Shown here piece by piece: positions 1 through 7,933 of a DNA stretch of 64,000 bases; the first letter of the stretch is position 1; each line of letters starts with the position of its first letter. Made by a program: the position numbers and the translations under genes. The DNA comes from Micromonospora phaseoli (GTDB lineage: Bacteria > Actinomycetota > Actinomycetes > Mycobacteriales > Micromonosporaceae). The notes below the pieces were generated by a model. The model was not told where the DNA came from. It worked only from the letters and a program-made list of their open reading frames with translations, and made no database searches. The stretch lies in assembly GCF_900109115.1 (NCBI RefSeq), contig NZ_FNYV01000001.1:248001-312000 (forward strand), written 5' to 3'.

Positions 1-1658
1 GTGCGGCGATCGGCATCGGCATCGCCAGCGTCGACGGGACGATCATCGACGTCAACGAGTCCTTCGCCGACATGCTCGGCTACTCGGTCGAGGAGCTGCG
101 GCAGATCAACGTCACGGCGCTGTTCCATCCCGACGACGCGGCCGGCATGTGGGAGCTGTACCAGGAGCTGATCGAGGGCAAGCACGAGGCGGCCCGGGTC
201 GAGAAACGCTACTACCGCAAGGACGGCAGCGCCGTCTGGACCGATCTGGCGGTCTCCCTGATCCGCTACGACGACGGCCGTCCCCGGTTCACCGTCGCCG
301 TGATCGAGGACATCACCGAGCGGTACGAGATGCAGCAGCGACTGCGTTTCCAGGCGCTGCACGACCCGCTGACCGGCCTGCCGAACCGCACCCAGTTCTT
401 CGACACGCTGGACCGGCTGGTGGGCCCGCCCCACGCGCCGGGCCGGGTCGGTGTCTGCTTCCTCGACCTCGACGGGTTCAAGGCGATCAACGACAGCCTG
501 GGGCACGACCTCGGGGACCGGCTGCTCGTGATGATCGCCCGGCGGCTGGCCGACTGCGTGGCCGAACAGGGGTACCTCGTCGCGCGGATGGGTGGCGACG
601 AGTTCGTCATCCTGGTCGACGGCGTCTCGACGGTGGACGACGTGATCGCCGTGGCGGAGACGGCCCTGGCCGCCGTCTCCGCGCCGGTGTGCGTCGGCAA
701 TCAGCAGCTCGCGGTCTCGGCGAGCGTCGGTATCGTCGACTCGGAGCTCGCCGGCACCAGCTCCGCGGAGCTGATGAAGGCCGCCGACGCCACGCTCTAC
801 TGGGCGAAGGCGGAGGGGCGCGGCCGATGGGCGGTCTACGACCCGGAGCGCAGCGCCCGTGACAGCGCCCGCTCGGCACTGGCCGCCGGGCTGCCGGCAG
901 CGCTGGACCGCAGCGAGTTCGTGCTGCACTACCAGCCGATCGTGTCCCTCCTGGACGGCCGGATGACGGCCGTCGAGGCGCTGGTCCGCTGGCAGCATCC
1001 GGAGCTGGGGCTGATCGGCCCGGACCGGTTCATCGGGCTCGCCGAGGAGACCGGTCTGATCGTCCGGCTCGGTGAGTGGGTGCTGCGGCAGGCCTGCCAG
1101 GACGCCCAGCGGTGGCACGCCGAGTTCCCGGCCGCCCGGCTCGTGGTGAGCGTCAACGTGGCCGCCCGCCAGGCCGACGCCCCGGCGATCGTCGACACCG
1201 TGGCCGACGCGCTGGCCAGCACCGGTCTCCCGGCGGAACTGCTGCAACTGGAGCTCACCGAGAGCGCGGTGATGGGCTCCGCCGGAGAGCCGCTGCGGAC
1301 GCTGCACCGGCTCGCCGCGCTGGGCGTACGGCTGGCCGTGGACGACTTCGGCACCGGCTACTCGAACCTGGCGTACCTGCGCCGGCTGCCGATCACCTGC
1401 CTGAAGCTGGCCGGGCCGTTCGTCGAGGGCATCCGGGACAACGAGCCGGACGACGCCGACCATCGTGACGAGCGGATCGTCGACGCCCTGGTGCGGCTGG
1501 CGCACGCGCTGGAACTATGGGTGACCGCTGAGGCGGTGGAGACCGAGGCACAGGCGGAGCGACTGCGGGCGTTACGCTGCGACACCGCGCAGGGTCGGCT
1601 GTTCGGCCCACCGGGCCCGCCGCAGGAGATCGTCACCCGGCTACGCGGCCCGATGTAA
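1..1658 (+). CDS. PAS-GGDEF-EAL cyclic-di-GMP signalling protein (5' end outside window)
   Basis: The reading frame is already open at the left edge (codons from base 3), so the N-terminus is missing. A PAS fold (MLGYSVEELRQINV and the following PAC segment) leads into a GGDEF domain with an intact GGDEF signature at 591-605, then an EAL domain with EAL at 975-983. GGDEF domains make cyclic di-GMP and EAL domains degrade it; PAS domains usually sense a ligand or redox state. I see no RxxD inhibitory site ahead of GGDEF. In the EAL domain the ELTE and DDFGTGYSNL motifs are present, but the usual LKID motif reads LKLA, which may weaken hydrolysis. The stop codon lies in the first base pairs of a double-hairpin repeat. 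Domain identity is secure; the net activity is not. Confidence 0.93.
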   Translation, partial: AAIGIGIASVDGTIIDVNESFADMLGYSVEELRQINVTALFHPDDAAGMWELYQELIEGKHEAARVEKRYYRKDGSAVWTDLAVSLIRYDDGRPRFTVAVIEDITERYEMQQRLRFQALHDPLTGLPNRTQFFDTLDRLVGPPHAPGRVGVCFLDLDGFKAINDSLGHDLGDRLLVMIARRLADCVAEQGYLVARMGGDEFVILVDGVSTVDDVIAVAETALAAVSAPVCVGNQQLAVSASVGIVDSELAGTSSAELMKAADATLYWAKAEGRGRWAVYDPERSARDSARSALAAGLPAALDRSEFVLHYQPIVSLLDGRMTAVEALVRWQHPELGLIGPDRFIGLAEETGLIVRLGEWVLRQACQDAQRWHAEFPAARLVVSVNVAARQADAPAIVDTVADALASTGLPAELLQLELTESAVMGSAGEPLRTLHRLAALGVRLAVDDFGTGYSNLAYLRRLPITCLKLAGPFVEGIRDNEPDDADHRDERIVDALVRLAHALELWVTAEAVETEAQAERLRALRCDTAQGRLFGPPGPPQEIVTRLRGPM

Positions 1659-1708
1659 GGAAGGGCCCCTTCTTAACGCCTGCGGTAGAGCAGGGGCCCC
1701 CTGTTAAC
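1657..1708. repeat. Double-hairpin repeat, probable terminator
   Basis: Two short palindromes with GGGCCCC cores, GAAGGGCCCCTTC-like (1657-1674) and CAGGGGCCCCCTG (1691-1703), are separated by 16 bases and followed by CTTAAC and GTTAAC. The first includes the TAA stop of the upstream gene. The arrangement suits a terminator. It also looks like a small dispersed repeat of this genus, which I cannot confirm from one copy. Confidence 0.6.
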
Positions 1709-1736
1709 CGATGTGCCGACCCGATGGGGAGTGGAC

Positions 1737-2237
1737 GTGAGCCTGACCGAGACCGGCGCCGTGGTGTCGGTGATCACCGCGCTGGCCATCCTCGCCGGGC
1801 TGGCCGGGGTGGTGGTGCCCGGACTGCCGGCGTTGCCGCTGTGCTGGGGCGGAGTGCTGGTGTGGACGCTGTTCGGTGGCGCCGGCTCCGGCCGCTGGCT
1901 GGTGCTCGCCGCGGCCACCCTGGTCGCCGTGGGCGGCACCGTCGTGAAGTACGCCTGGCCCGGCCGCAACCTGAAACGGGCGGGGGTGCCCACCTCCTCG
2001 CTGCTGGCCGGGGCAGTGCTGGGCCTGGTCGGGTTCTTCGTCATCCCGGTGGTCGGGCTGGTGATCGGCTTCATCGGCGGCATCTTCGCGATGGAACGGC
2101 TGCGGCTGGGGGAGACCCGGCTGGCCTGGCCGGCGACGAAGCGGGCGGTCGCCGCCGCCGGACTGTCGATGCTCGTCGAATTCCTGTCCGGGCTGGTGAT
2201 CGGCGCGATCTGGGTCGCCGGCCTGGTACTCGCCTGA
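1737..2237 (+). CDS. DUF456 family membrane protein
   Basis: A protein of about 166 residues, mostly hydrophobic, with four or five predicted membrane segments. The Gly/Pro-rich pattern (GLAGVVVPGLPALPLCWGG near the N-terminus, then GFFVIPVVGLVIGFIGGIF) is typical of DUF456 proteins, whose function is unknown. The GTG at 1737 is chosen because GGGGA at 1726-1730 gives a 6-nt spacer; GTG codons at 1713 and 1731 are in frame alternatives. It stands alone behind a probable terminator and ahead of a convergent secreted-protein gene. Confidence 0.8.
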   Translation: MSLTETGAVVSVITALAILAGLAGVVVPGLPALPLCWGGVLVWTLFGGAGSGRWLVLAAATLVAVGGTVVKYAWPGRNLKRAGVPTSSLLAGAVLGLVGFFVIPVVGLVIGFIGGIFAMERLRLGETRLAWPATKRAVAAAGLSMLVEFLSGLVIGAIWVAGLVLA

Positions 2238-2662
2238 TCCCCCTCGGGCCGGGTACCGCTCCGGGCGCTGCGGTGGCCGCCGCCAGGCCGGCGTACTACG
2301 GGCCGCCCGGGCCGCCCGCCGGGCGTTCGACGGGCCGCCCGCCGGGCGTTCGACGGGCCGCCCGCCGGGCGTTCGACGGGCCGGTCGAGGTGGCCACTGC
2401 GGGTCCGGTGGTCAGTGGGCGGCGCGGGGCGGAGTCAGGGTAGGGCTGACCGCCGTACCCGAGAGAGAGGTGACGCTTCCCCGCGCCGCCGCGGCTGCCG
2501 GGCCGTTCCGAGGGCCCGGTCGGCCCGTCGCGATCGGGCCTGGTCACAGGCCCAAGGATGCGCTACACCCGCCCCATCGGCAACGCATTTGCGGGCTGAC
2601 CGGCGGGTGGCGAACCGCAGCTCGCCACCCGTCGGCGTCCCGCCACGGGTACCGTCCCTGCG
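2238..2662. other. Convergent intergenic region without a recognisable gene
   Basis: This 425-base stretch lies between the 3' ends of two convergent genes. It holds three tandem 23-bp repeats but no open frame with a ribosome binding site or recognisable protein. Short frames on both strands are low-complexity Arg/Pro/Gly reads typical of high-GC noise. Confidence 0.6.
2309..2377. repeat. Three perfect tandem copies of a 23-bp unit
   Basis: The unit GGGCCGCCCGCCGGGCGTTC plus GAC is repeated exactly three times (2309-2331, 2332-2354, 2355-2377), followed by a few more matching bases. A 23-bp period is not a multiple of three, so it is not a coding repeat. Each copy contains the inverted core GCCCGCCGGGC. 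Confidence 0.9.
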
Positions 2663-3118
2663 TCAGTCGGTGACGTTGAAGATCAGGTCGTACACCGCAT
2701 CGCCGTTGCTGAACGTCCGCGTCGCACCGGTGACCGCGTCGCACGCGATGGTCTCGCGCTCGACGGTGATGTTCGTCGGCCACTTGTCCAGTACCAGGCG
2801 GACCTCCAGGCCGCTGGAGCCGAAGCCGGCGGTGGGGTAGCCGAAGGAGCTCGGGTACCTGGTCTGGTTCAGCTGGAACATGACCCCGTCGCCGCCGGAG
2901 GGGAACCAGCGGTCCTCCACCTGTAGCCAGACGTAGTCCTTCTGGCTGCCGTTGTCGGTCTGCAGGTTCCGCGCCCGCAGCGACACCATCTCGAAGTCGC
3001 AGCTGGTGGCGGCGGCGGCCGGCGTGGCCGGAGCCAGCCCGCCGACGAGGGCGGCGGCGGCCAGACACAGCGCCAACAGCGGGCGTCCGGCCGTCCTGCG
3101 GGTACCTCGAATGTCCAT
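2663..3118 (-). CDS. Small secreted protein of unknown function
   Basis: A 151-residue protein with a clear Sec signal peptide: positively charged MDIRGTRRTAGR, a hydrophobic core (LLALCLAAAALVGGLA) and a likely cleavage after an AAA stretch near residue 36. The mature part is about 115 residues with two cysteines (SCDF near its start and IACD in the second half), which could form one disulfide. I do not recognise the family. The ATG at 3118 is preceded by GGAAGGA at a good distance. The gene diverges from the large SARP/MalT-like regulator. Its promoter region carries three heptamers with 11-bp spacing, so it is a likely target of that regulator. Confidence 0.8.
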   Translation of the reverse strand: MDIRGTRRTAGRPLLALCLAAAALVGGLAPATPAAAATSCDFEMVSLRARNLQTDNGSQKDYVWLQVEDRWFPSGGDGVMFQLNQTRYPSSFGYPTAGFGSSGLEVRLVLDKWPTNITVERETIACDAVTGATRTFSNGDAVYDLIFNVTD

Positions 3119-3187
3119 CACGATTTTCCTTCCGCGCTTCGGCGCCCTGGTCGGACGCCGCACTGGCGTCGACGATCCGGACCGCCG

Positions 3188-3216
3188 TCACGGCGACGTC
3201 CGGGTCGCCTCACGGC
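3188..3216 (-). promoter_or_regulatory. Three heptamer direct repeats with 11-bp period (candidate SARP operator)
   Basis: Read on the minus strand the site is GCCGTGA, 4 bp, ACCCGGA, 4 bp, GCCGTGA (plus-strand heptamers at 3188-3194, 3199-3205 and 3210-3216). SARP regulators are known to bind heptamer direct repeats spaced one helical turn apart just upstream of a -10 element. The site lies 70 bases before the secreted-protein start at 3118 and in the shared upstream region of the divergent regulator gene. Confidence 0.55.
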
Positions 3217-3305
3217 AGCCGTCCCCGGCCGCCGGATGGCACGTTCGCGACAGTGCGTTGCCGCCGCCGGGGTAAGGCGGCGAGCCTGGGGGCGAGGGAG
3301 GCACC

Positions 3306-6300
3306 GTGCACCTGCCAGCCGCACCACGGCACGCCGGAGCGACCACTGCCCGGCAGCACTGCCGAGTCGTCGTCGCCGCGGCCGGCTACGGCAAGACGAC
3401 CGCGCTGCGCGGCTGGTACCCGAGCACGGGGGCGAGCTGGCACCGAGGACTGCCACCGGCGCCGGGCGAGGCCGCGGACACGCTCGCGGCTGCCGTGCTC
3501 GCGGAGGCGCGCGCCGGCGCCGCGCAGGTCGTCTTCGACGACCTGCCCTGCCTGCCTGCCGACGCCGCGCGCGACATGAGCCGGGCGCTGGCGCGGCTCG
3601 TGGGTGCCGACCGGGCCCTCGCGGAGCGGGTCGGATCCGTCGATGTCGCGCTCTGCTCCCGGTGGCCGCTGGGCGCTTCGGCGGGCGCGCTGCCACGCGC
3701 CGACGTCGGGCCCGCCGAACTGTCGCTCTCCGTCGACCAGGTGGCGGACCTGCTGGTCAACGGGTACGACCTGGACGTCGGCGGCTATGACGGCAATGCC
3801 CGGGACCTGCCCGAGCGGGTCCATCAGGTCACGGCGGGCTGGCCGGCGATGGTCCATCTGGCCGCCGAGACGCTGCGCAGTGACGGTCTGCCGCACGGAC
3901 CTCTGCTGCCCGTCATCGCGGCGCCGGGCGGGCTGATCGCGAACTATCTCGCGGAGGAGGTGCTTCCGACGTTGCCCGATGCGGCGTCGCGGCTGCTGGC
4001 ACACGTGGGCGAGCTGGCACCGGTCGACCCGGGGCTGTGCCGCGCCCTCGGGCATCCGCACGCCGACGAGACGGTCCGCCTGCTCACCCGTACCGGCCTG
4101 CTGATCAGGGCGGGCTCGCCACCGTCCGTGCCCGGCGGCCCGCCCCCGTGCCCGCGGATCGTGCCGGTCGTGGCCGAGGCCGTCCGACTGTCCCGCGACA
4201 CCGGCTCTCGCGCCGCCTCCATCGCCGGCCACGGGGCATCGGGTACCCGGCCGACCGACACCGCCGCCCGGGCAGCGGCCTGGTTCGACGAACACGGCCC
4301 GCCCGTGGCGGCGGCACTGGCGTACCACCACAGCGGGCAGCCCGAACGCTGCGCGGAGGTGCTCGCCCGGCACGGCGAGGCCATGCTGGCCGCCGGCCAC
4401 GCGGAGGCCGTCGCGGAGCTGGTCTCGGCGCTGCCGATTCCGTTGCGCACACCCCGGCTGTGGCTGCTGCTGGGCGACGCCCAGCGCGCGCTCGGCCACC
4501 TCGACGCCGCCGTGGCGGCGCATGCGGCGGCCGGGCCGGGGCTGCCGGACGGCACCGCCGCGCTGGCCTGGCGCGTCGGCCGGGTCCACTACCAGCGCGG
4601 CGACGCGCTGGCCGCGCTGGCCGCCTTCGCGCAGGCCGGACCGGGCCCTCACCCGCCGGCCGACGCCGCGCTGCTGGCGGCCTGGACGGCGCACGCCCAC
4701 CTGCTGACCGGCGCGCCCGACACGGCCCTGCGCTACGCCCGCGACGCCGTTACCGCCGCCCGCGGTGCCGAGGCGACGGGGCCCGGGGTGGCGGTCGCCG
4801 GGTACACCGGCGCCGCCGGTCCGGACGACGGGGCTTTCGCCGGGACCGCGGCCCTGGCCACCGCGCACGTCAGCATGGCGCTGTGCCTGGGCGTGCTCGG
4901 TGACGAGGCCGGAAGCGAAGAGCACTACCGGCTGGCGCTGCCCGTCGCGGAACGGATCGGCGACGTGGTTCTGCTGACCCGCATCTCGATCAACCGCACC
5001 TACCGCCTGTTGCGCTCCGCCCGGTTCGCCGACGCGCTGGACGTCGCCCGGACCTGCTCCCGCTACGCCGCAGCGGCCCGCCAGTCGAGCCTGCGCGCGA
5101 TCGCCACCTGCAACGAGGCGGACGCGCTGGCCATGCTGGGACGCTTCGACGAGGCGGTCCGCCAGTACGAGCGCGCGATCTCGGCGTATCAGCGGTCGGG
5201 GTCGCGCAGGGTGGCCGGAGCACAGCTCGGGCTCGCCGAGGTGTACCGGCGCCGTGGCTGGCGCGAGCAGGCGCACGCGGCCTACGAGGCGGCCGCACGG
5301 ATCGCCGGGGAGGCCGGCAACGCACACGTGCTCGTACCCGCCGAGGCTGGTCTGGCGCTCGTACTGCTCGACGACGATCCGGAGTGCGCCGCCGCGCACG
5401 CGCTCGCGGCGGCGCGTGCCGCAACCGGTGAGCTGCGGGTGCCGGCGCTGCTCGCGCAGGGCTGGCTGGCGCTGCGCCACGGTGACCGGGGGCGCGCCGA
5501 CGAGCTGGCCTCGGAGGCGTGTGGGACGGCCCGGACGCAGGGCGACCGCGTGGGCCTGGCCGATGCGCTGGAGCTGCGGGGCGCGGCCCACGCTCGCGGG
5601 CCCGAGGCCGATGTCGCCCGCGCCCGCGCGGCCCTGCGGGAGTGCCACGGCATCTGGTCGGACGCCGGGGCGACGGTGGAGGCCGCCCGGATCGTGGTCG
5701 CGATCAGCCGGCTCCCCACGGCGGGGCCCGACGACCGTATCCGTGGCCTGCTGGCGGCCGAGCGGCTGGCCACTGCCGGAGCCGTGCTGACCGACCCGCG
5801 GCCGTGGGCGGTACCGCCGTGCGACGGGGCGGGCGCGGCGGTCGCCCGGGACCGGTCCACCTCCGAGGCCGTCGAGGCGCTCGCGGACGTCGCCGTGCAG
5901 GCCCTGGGCCGGTTCGAGGTACGGGTCGACGGCGAGCCGGTACCGCCGTCGCGCTGGCAGTCCCGTAAGGCCCGGGACCTGCTGCGCATCCTCGTCGCGC
6001 GGCGCGGCCGGCCGGTGCCCCGCGACGAGCTATGCGAGATGCTGTGGCCCGACGACGACTCCGCGAAGACCGCGCACCGGCTGTCTGTGCTGCTGTCGAT
6101 CGTCCGCGGTGTGCTGGATCCCCGCCGGGCGCGGAGCGCCGACCACTATCTGGTGGCCGACCAGGCCAGCATCGCCCTCGACGTGACCCGGGTGCGGGTC
6201 GACGTCGAGGACTTCCTCGCCTACGTCGCGCAGGCCCGCCGACTCCTGACCGCCGGTGAGTCGGCCGAGGCGCGGGACCTGCTGGTCACGATCGACCGGC

Positions 6301-6764
6301 ACCACGGCGCGGACGCCTTCGAGGACGAGCCGTACGCGCCCTGGTCTGGGCCGCTGCGTGAGGAGACGCGTGCCGCGTACCTCAGCATGCTGCGCATGCT
6401 CACCAAGGTCAGCGACACCACCGCCGACGCCGGTCGCTGGGCCGGGATCGACGCCGCCGTCGGGTACCTGCTGCGGTTGCTGGAGCGTGACCCGTACGAC
6501 GAGGCGGCCCATCGCAGCCTCGTGCGCTGCCTGGCACGTGCCGGCCGGCACGGCGAGGCGCGCCGGGCATTCGACCGGTACGGCGAGGCGATGCGCGCCA
6601 TCGGCGTACGCCCGCCGGACCGCGTCCTGCTCGCGCCGCCCGCCCGGGCCCGCCCGTCCGGCGGGGCGGCGACCGGCGGCGTCCAGACGCCGCCGGTCGC
6701 CCGCGATCCGTCCGTCGCGGTACGGCCCACCGGTCCGGCCACCGTCAGTGAAAGGTTCCGATGA
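3306..6764 (+). CDS. Large transcriptional regulator: MalT-like ATPase, repeat region, C-terminal SARP winged helix and BTAD
   Basis: A 1152-residue regulator. Residues 24-31 (AAGYGKTT) form a Walker A motif of the MalT/LAL type, and VVFDD near residue 80 is a plausible Walker B. The middle is rich in alpha-helical TPR-like repeats. From about residue 863 (ALGRFEVRVDGEPV, then SRKARDLLRILVARRG) an OmpR-type winged helix is followed by a bacterial transcriptional activator domain to about residue 1120. In classical SARPs this DNA-binding pair is N-terminal; here it sits at the C-terminus behind the ATPase. The GTG start at 3306 follows GGGAGG. The gene overlaps the convergent secreted-protein gene by 20 bp. 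Neighbouring promoters carry SARP-like direct repeats, so local control of the three secreted-protein genes is the simplest reading. Confidence 0.85.
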   Translation: MHLPAAPRHAGATTARQHCRVVVAAAGYGKTTALRGWYPSTGASWHRGLPPAPGEAADTLAAAVLAEARAGAAQVVFDDLPCLPADAARDMSRALARLVGADRALAERVGSVDVALCSRWPLGASAGALPRADVGPAELSLSVDQVADLLVNGYDLDVGGYDGNARDLPERVHQVTAGWPAMVHLAAETLRSDGLPHGPLLPVIAAPGGLIANYLAEEVLPTLPDAASRLLAHVGELAPVDPGLCRALGHPHADETVRLLTRTGLLIRAGSPPSVPGGPPPCPRIVPVVAEAVRLSRDTGSRAASIAGHGASGTRPTDTAARAAAWFDEHGPPVAAALAYHHSGQPERCAEVLARHGEAMLAAGHAEAVAELVSALPIPLRTPRLWLLLGDAQRALGHLDAAVAAHAAAGPGLPDGTAALAWRVGRVHYQRGDALAALAAFAQAGPGPHPPADAALLAAWTAHAHLLTGAPDTALRYARDAVTAARGAEATGPGVAVAGYTGAAGPDDGAFAGTAALATAHVSMALCLGVLGDEAGSEEHYRLALPVAERIGDVVLLTRISINRTYRLLRSARFADALDVARTCSRYAAAARQSSLRAIATCNEADALAMLGRFDEAVRQYERAISAYQRSGSRRVAGAQLGLAEVYRRRGWREQAHAAYEAAARIAGEAGNAHVLVPAEAGLALVLLDDDPECAAAHALAAARAATGELRVPALLAQGWLALRHGDRGRADELASEACGTARTQGDRVGLADALELRGAAHARGPEADVARARAALRECHGIWSDAGATVEAARIVVAISRLPTAGPDDRIRGLLAAERLATAGAVLTDPRPWAVPPCDGAGAAVARDRSTSEAVEALADVAVQALGRFEVRVDGEPVPPSRWQSRKARDLLRILVARRGRPVPRDELCEMLWPDDDSAKTAHRLSVLLSIVRGVLDPRRARSADHYLVADQASIALDVTRVRVDVEDFLAYVAQARRLLTAGESAEARDLLVTIDRHHGADAFEDEPYAPWSGPLREETRAAYLSMLRMLTKVSDTTADAGRWAGIDAAVGYLLRLLERDPYDEAAHRSLVRCLARAGRHGEARRAFDRYGEAMRAIGVRPPDRVLLAPPARARPSGGAATGGVQTPPVARDPSVAVRPTGPATVSERFR

Positions 6765-7668
6765 GCGCGGCACGCGCGACCACCGCCTCGTCCTGATCGT
6801 CGTCGGCCGTGACGGTGGTCCGGCCAGCGGCCCCCACGAGGGGCTTACCCGATTCGAGTAGCGTTCCGCGCACCCAGGTGACCCCGTCGTCGGGGCCGGG
6901 CACGACCGCGTCGAGGGTGGCGTCCTCGGGCCCGGTGACGGTGGCCCCGGTCGCGTACACCGCCAGGTCCGCCTCGGTGTCCTGGCCCTCGGCCGTTCTG
7001 GGCCAACCCGGTTCGTCGTTGAACGCCTGCACCCGGCGCATCTGTCCGGCTGACGGCCGGCAGAGTGCGATCGCGGTGACCTCGGCCGTCTCCGCTCCCG
7101 GACCACCGGCGCTCACCCGGACCTGGGTCAGGTTCTGATCCATCGCGATCTCGGTGACATGGCTCTCCGACGGCACCCCGGTCACCTGGAACCCGAGGCC
7201 GAACAGGCGGGTGGGCTCGGGGCAGGACGCGGTGGTCGTGCCGGTCCCGACCGCGGTGATCCGCCACGGCTCCAGGGAGGATTCGCAGATCGCGTACGCG
7301 GTCAGGGACCACTGGCCGGTGTATCCGGGCCGGGCGGCGGCCGTCACGGTGACCGATCGACCGGCGACGTCCGGGACGATCCCGGTCAACGCCACGCCGC
7401 CGCCATCCGCCCGACCGTGGTTGACCGCTGCCCCGCCGGCATAGCGCACCGTGTCGATGGGGCAGGTCGCCGTCGCGGTCTTGATCGGTTGCGCATCGAA
7501 CGGACTCGTGTGCGACACCCGATCGGGTGAGCCGCCGGCACGGGCGGGACGGGCGGTGCCGGTGGCCACGTCGATCACGGGGACGACCAGGATGCCCGCC
7601 GACAAACCTACGACCACCGCGGCGGCGGCCACGGGGAATCTGCACCGAATGAGGCTCGGGTACGACAT
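6745..7668 (-). CDS. Secreted protein of unknown function
   Basis: A 307-residue protein with an N-terminal hydrophobic segment (FPVAAAAVVVGLSAGILVVP) that acts as a signal peptide or uncleaved anchor, then a Thr/Gly/Val-rich region that looks beta-rich. Four cysteines lie in the exported part, in the contexts ATCPIDT, AICESS, ASCPEP and ALCRPS, and could form two disulfides. I recognise no domain. The ATG at 7668 has AAGG about ten bases upstream. The 3' end overlaps the regulator's 3' end by 20 bp on the opposite strand. Its promoter shares heptamers with the promoters of the other two secreted-protein genes. Confidence 0.72.
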   Translation of the reverse strand: MSYPSLIRCRFPVAAAAVVVGLSAGILVVPVIDVATGTARPARAGGSPDRVSHTSPFDAQPIKTATATCPIDTVRYAGGAAVNHGRADGGGVALTGIVPDVAGRSVTVTAAARPGYTGQWSLTAYAICESSLEPWRITAVGTGTTTASCPEPTRLFGLGFQVTGVPSESHVTEIAMDQNLTQVRVSAGGPGAETAEVTAIALCRPSAGQMRRVQAFNDEPGWPRTAEGQDTEADLAVYATGATVTGPEDATLDAVVPGPDDGVTWVRGTLLESGKPLVGAAGRTTVTADDDQDEAVVARAALIGTFH

Positions 7669-7736
7669 GGGGTTCTACCTTTCGCGCTGGCGCCGCCGGG
7701 GATGGCGGCCGGTGGAACCGATGCTCCGCCCAGGTG

Positions 7737-7754
7737 TCACGGCGGCGTCAGGGT
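7737..7754 (-). promoter_or_regulatory. Two heptamer direct repeats with 11-bp period (candidate SARP operator)
   Basis: On the minus strand ACCCTGA, 4 bp, GCCGTGA precede the secreted-protein gene starting at 7668. Plus-strand positions are 7748-7754 and 7737-7743. One heptamer is identical to, and the other closely matches, those at 3188-3216, in the same orientation relative to the gene. Confidence 0.5.
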
Positions 7755-7803
7755 CCGGTGCCGCCAACCCGACATCCGGCGATCCGACGGCGGCGGACCG
7801 GCC

Positions 7804-7832
7804 GCCCTGACCGCGCCCTGACGCCGCCCTGA
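7804..7832 (+). promoter_or_regulatory. Three identical GCCCTGA heptamers with 11-bp period (candidate SARP operator)
   Basis: GCCCTGA occurs at 7804-7810, 7815-7821 and 7826-7832, separated by CCGC and CGCC, giving an exact 11-bp period. A weaker fourth copy (CCCGTGC, 7837-7843) stays in register. The array lies about 100 bases before the secreted-protein start at 7934. Confidence 0.6.
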
Positions 7833-7933
7833 GGCCCCCGTGCCAGCGTCTGCGGCATCGAGCGCCCGCCGGTAGGTGGGCGACCCGCCGGACAAACCGA
7901 GGGCCGGCGGTGTGCCAGTCACAGGAGGAGACC

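Noticed and set aside
2296..2547. 83-codon minus-strand frame over the 23-bp repeats
   Set aside because: Arg/Pro/Gly-rich read across a non-coding-period repeat, with no start signal.
2470..2673. 67-codon plus-strand frame beginning after GAGAGAGAGG
   Set aside because: The GTG lies inside the purine run with no spacer, and the product is low-complexity without resemblance to a protein family.
3210..5648. 812-codon open frame on the minus strand
   Set aside because: Antisense to the SARP/MalT-like regulator, with no domain and Arg/Gly/Gln-rich composition.
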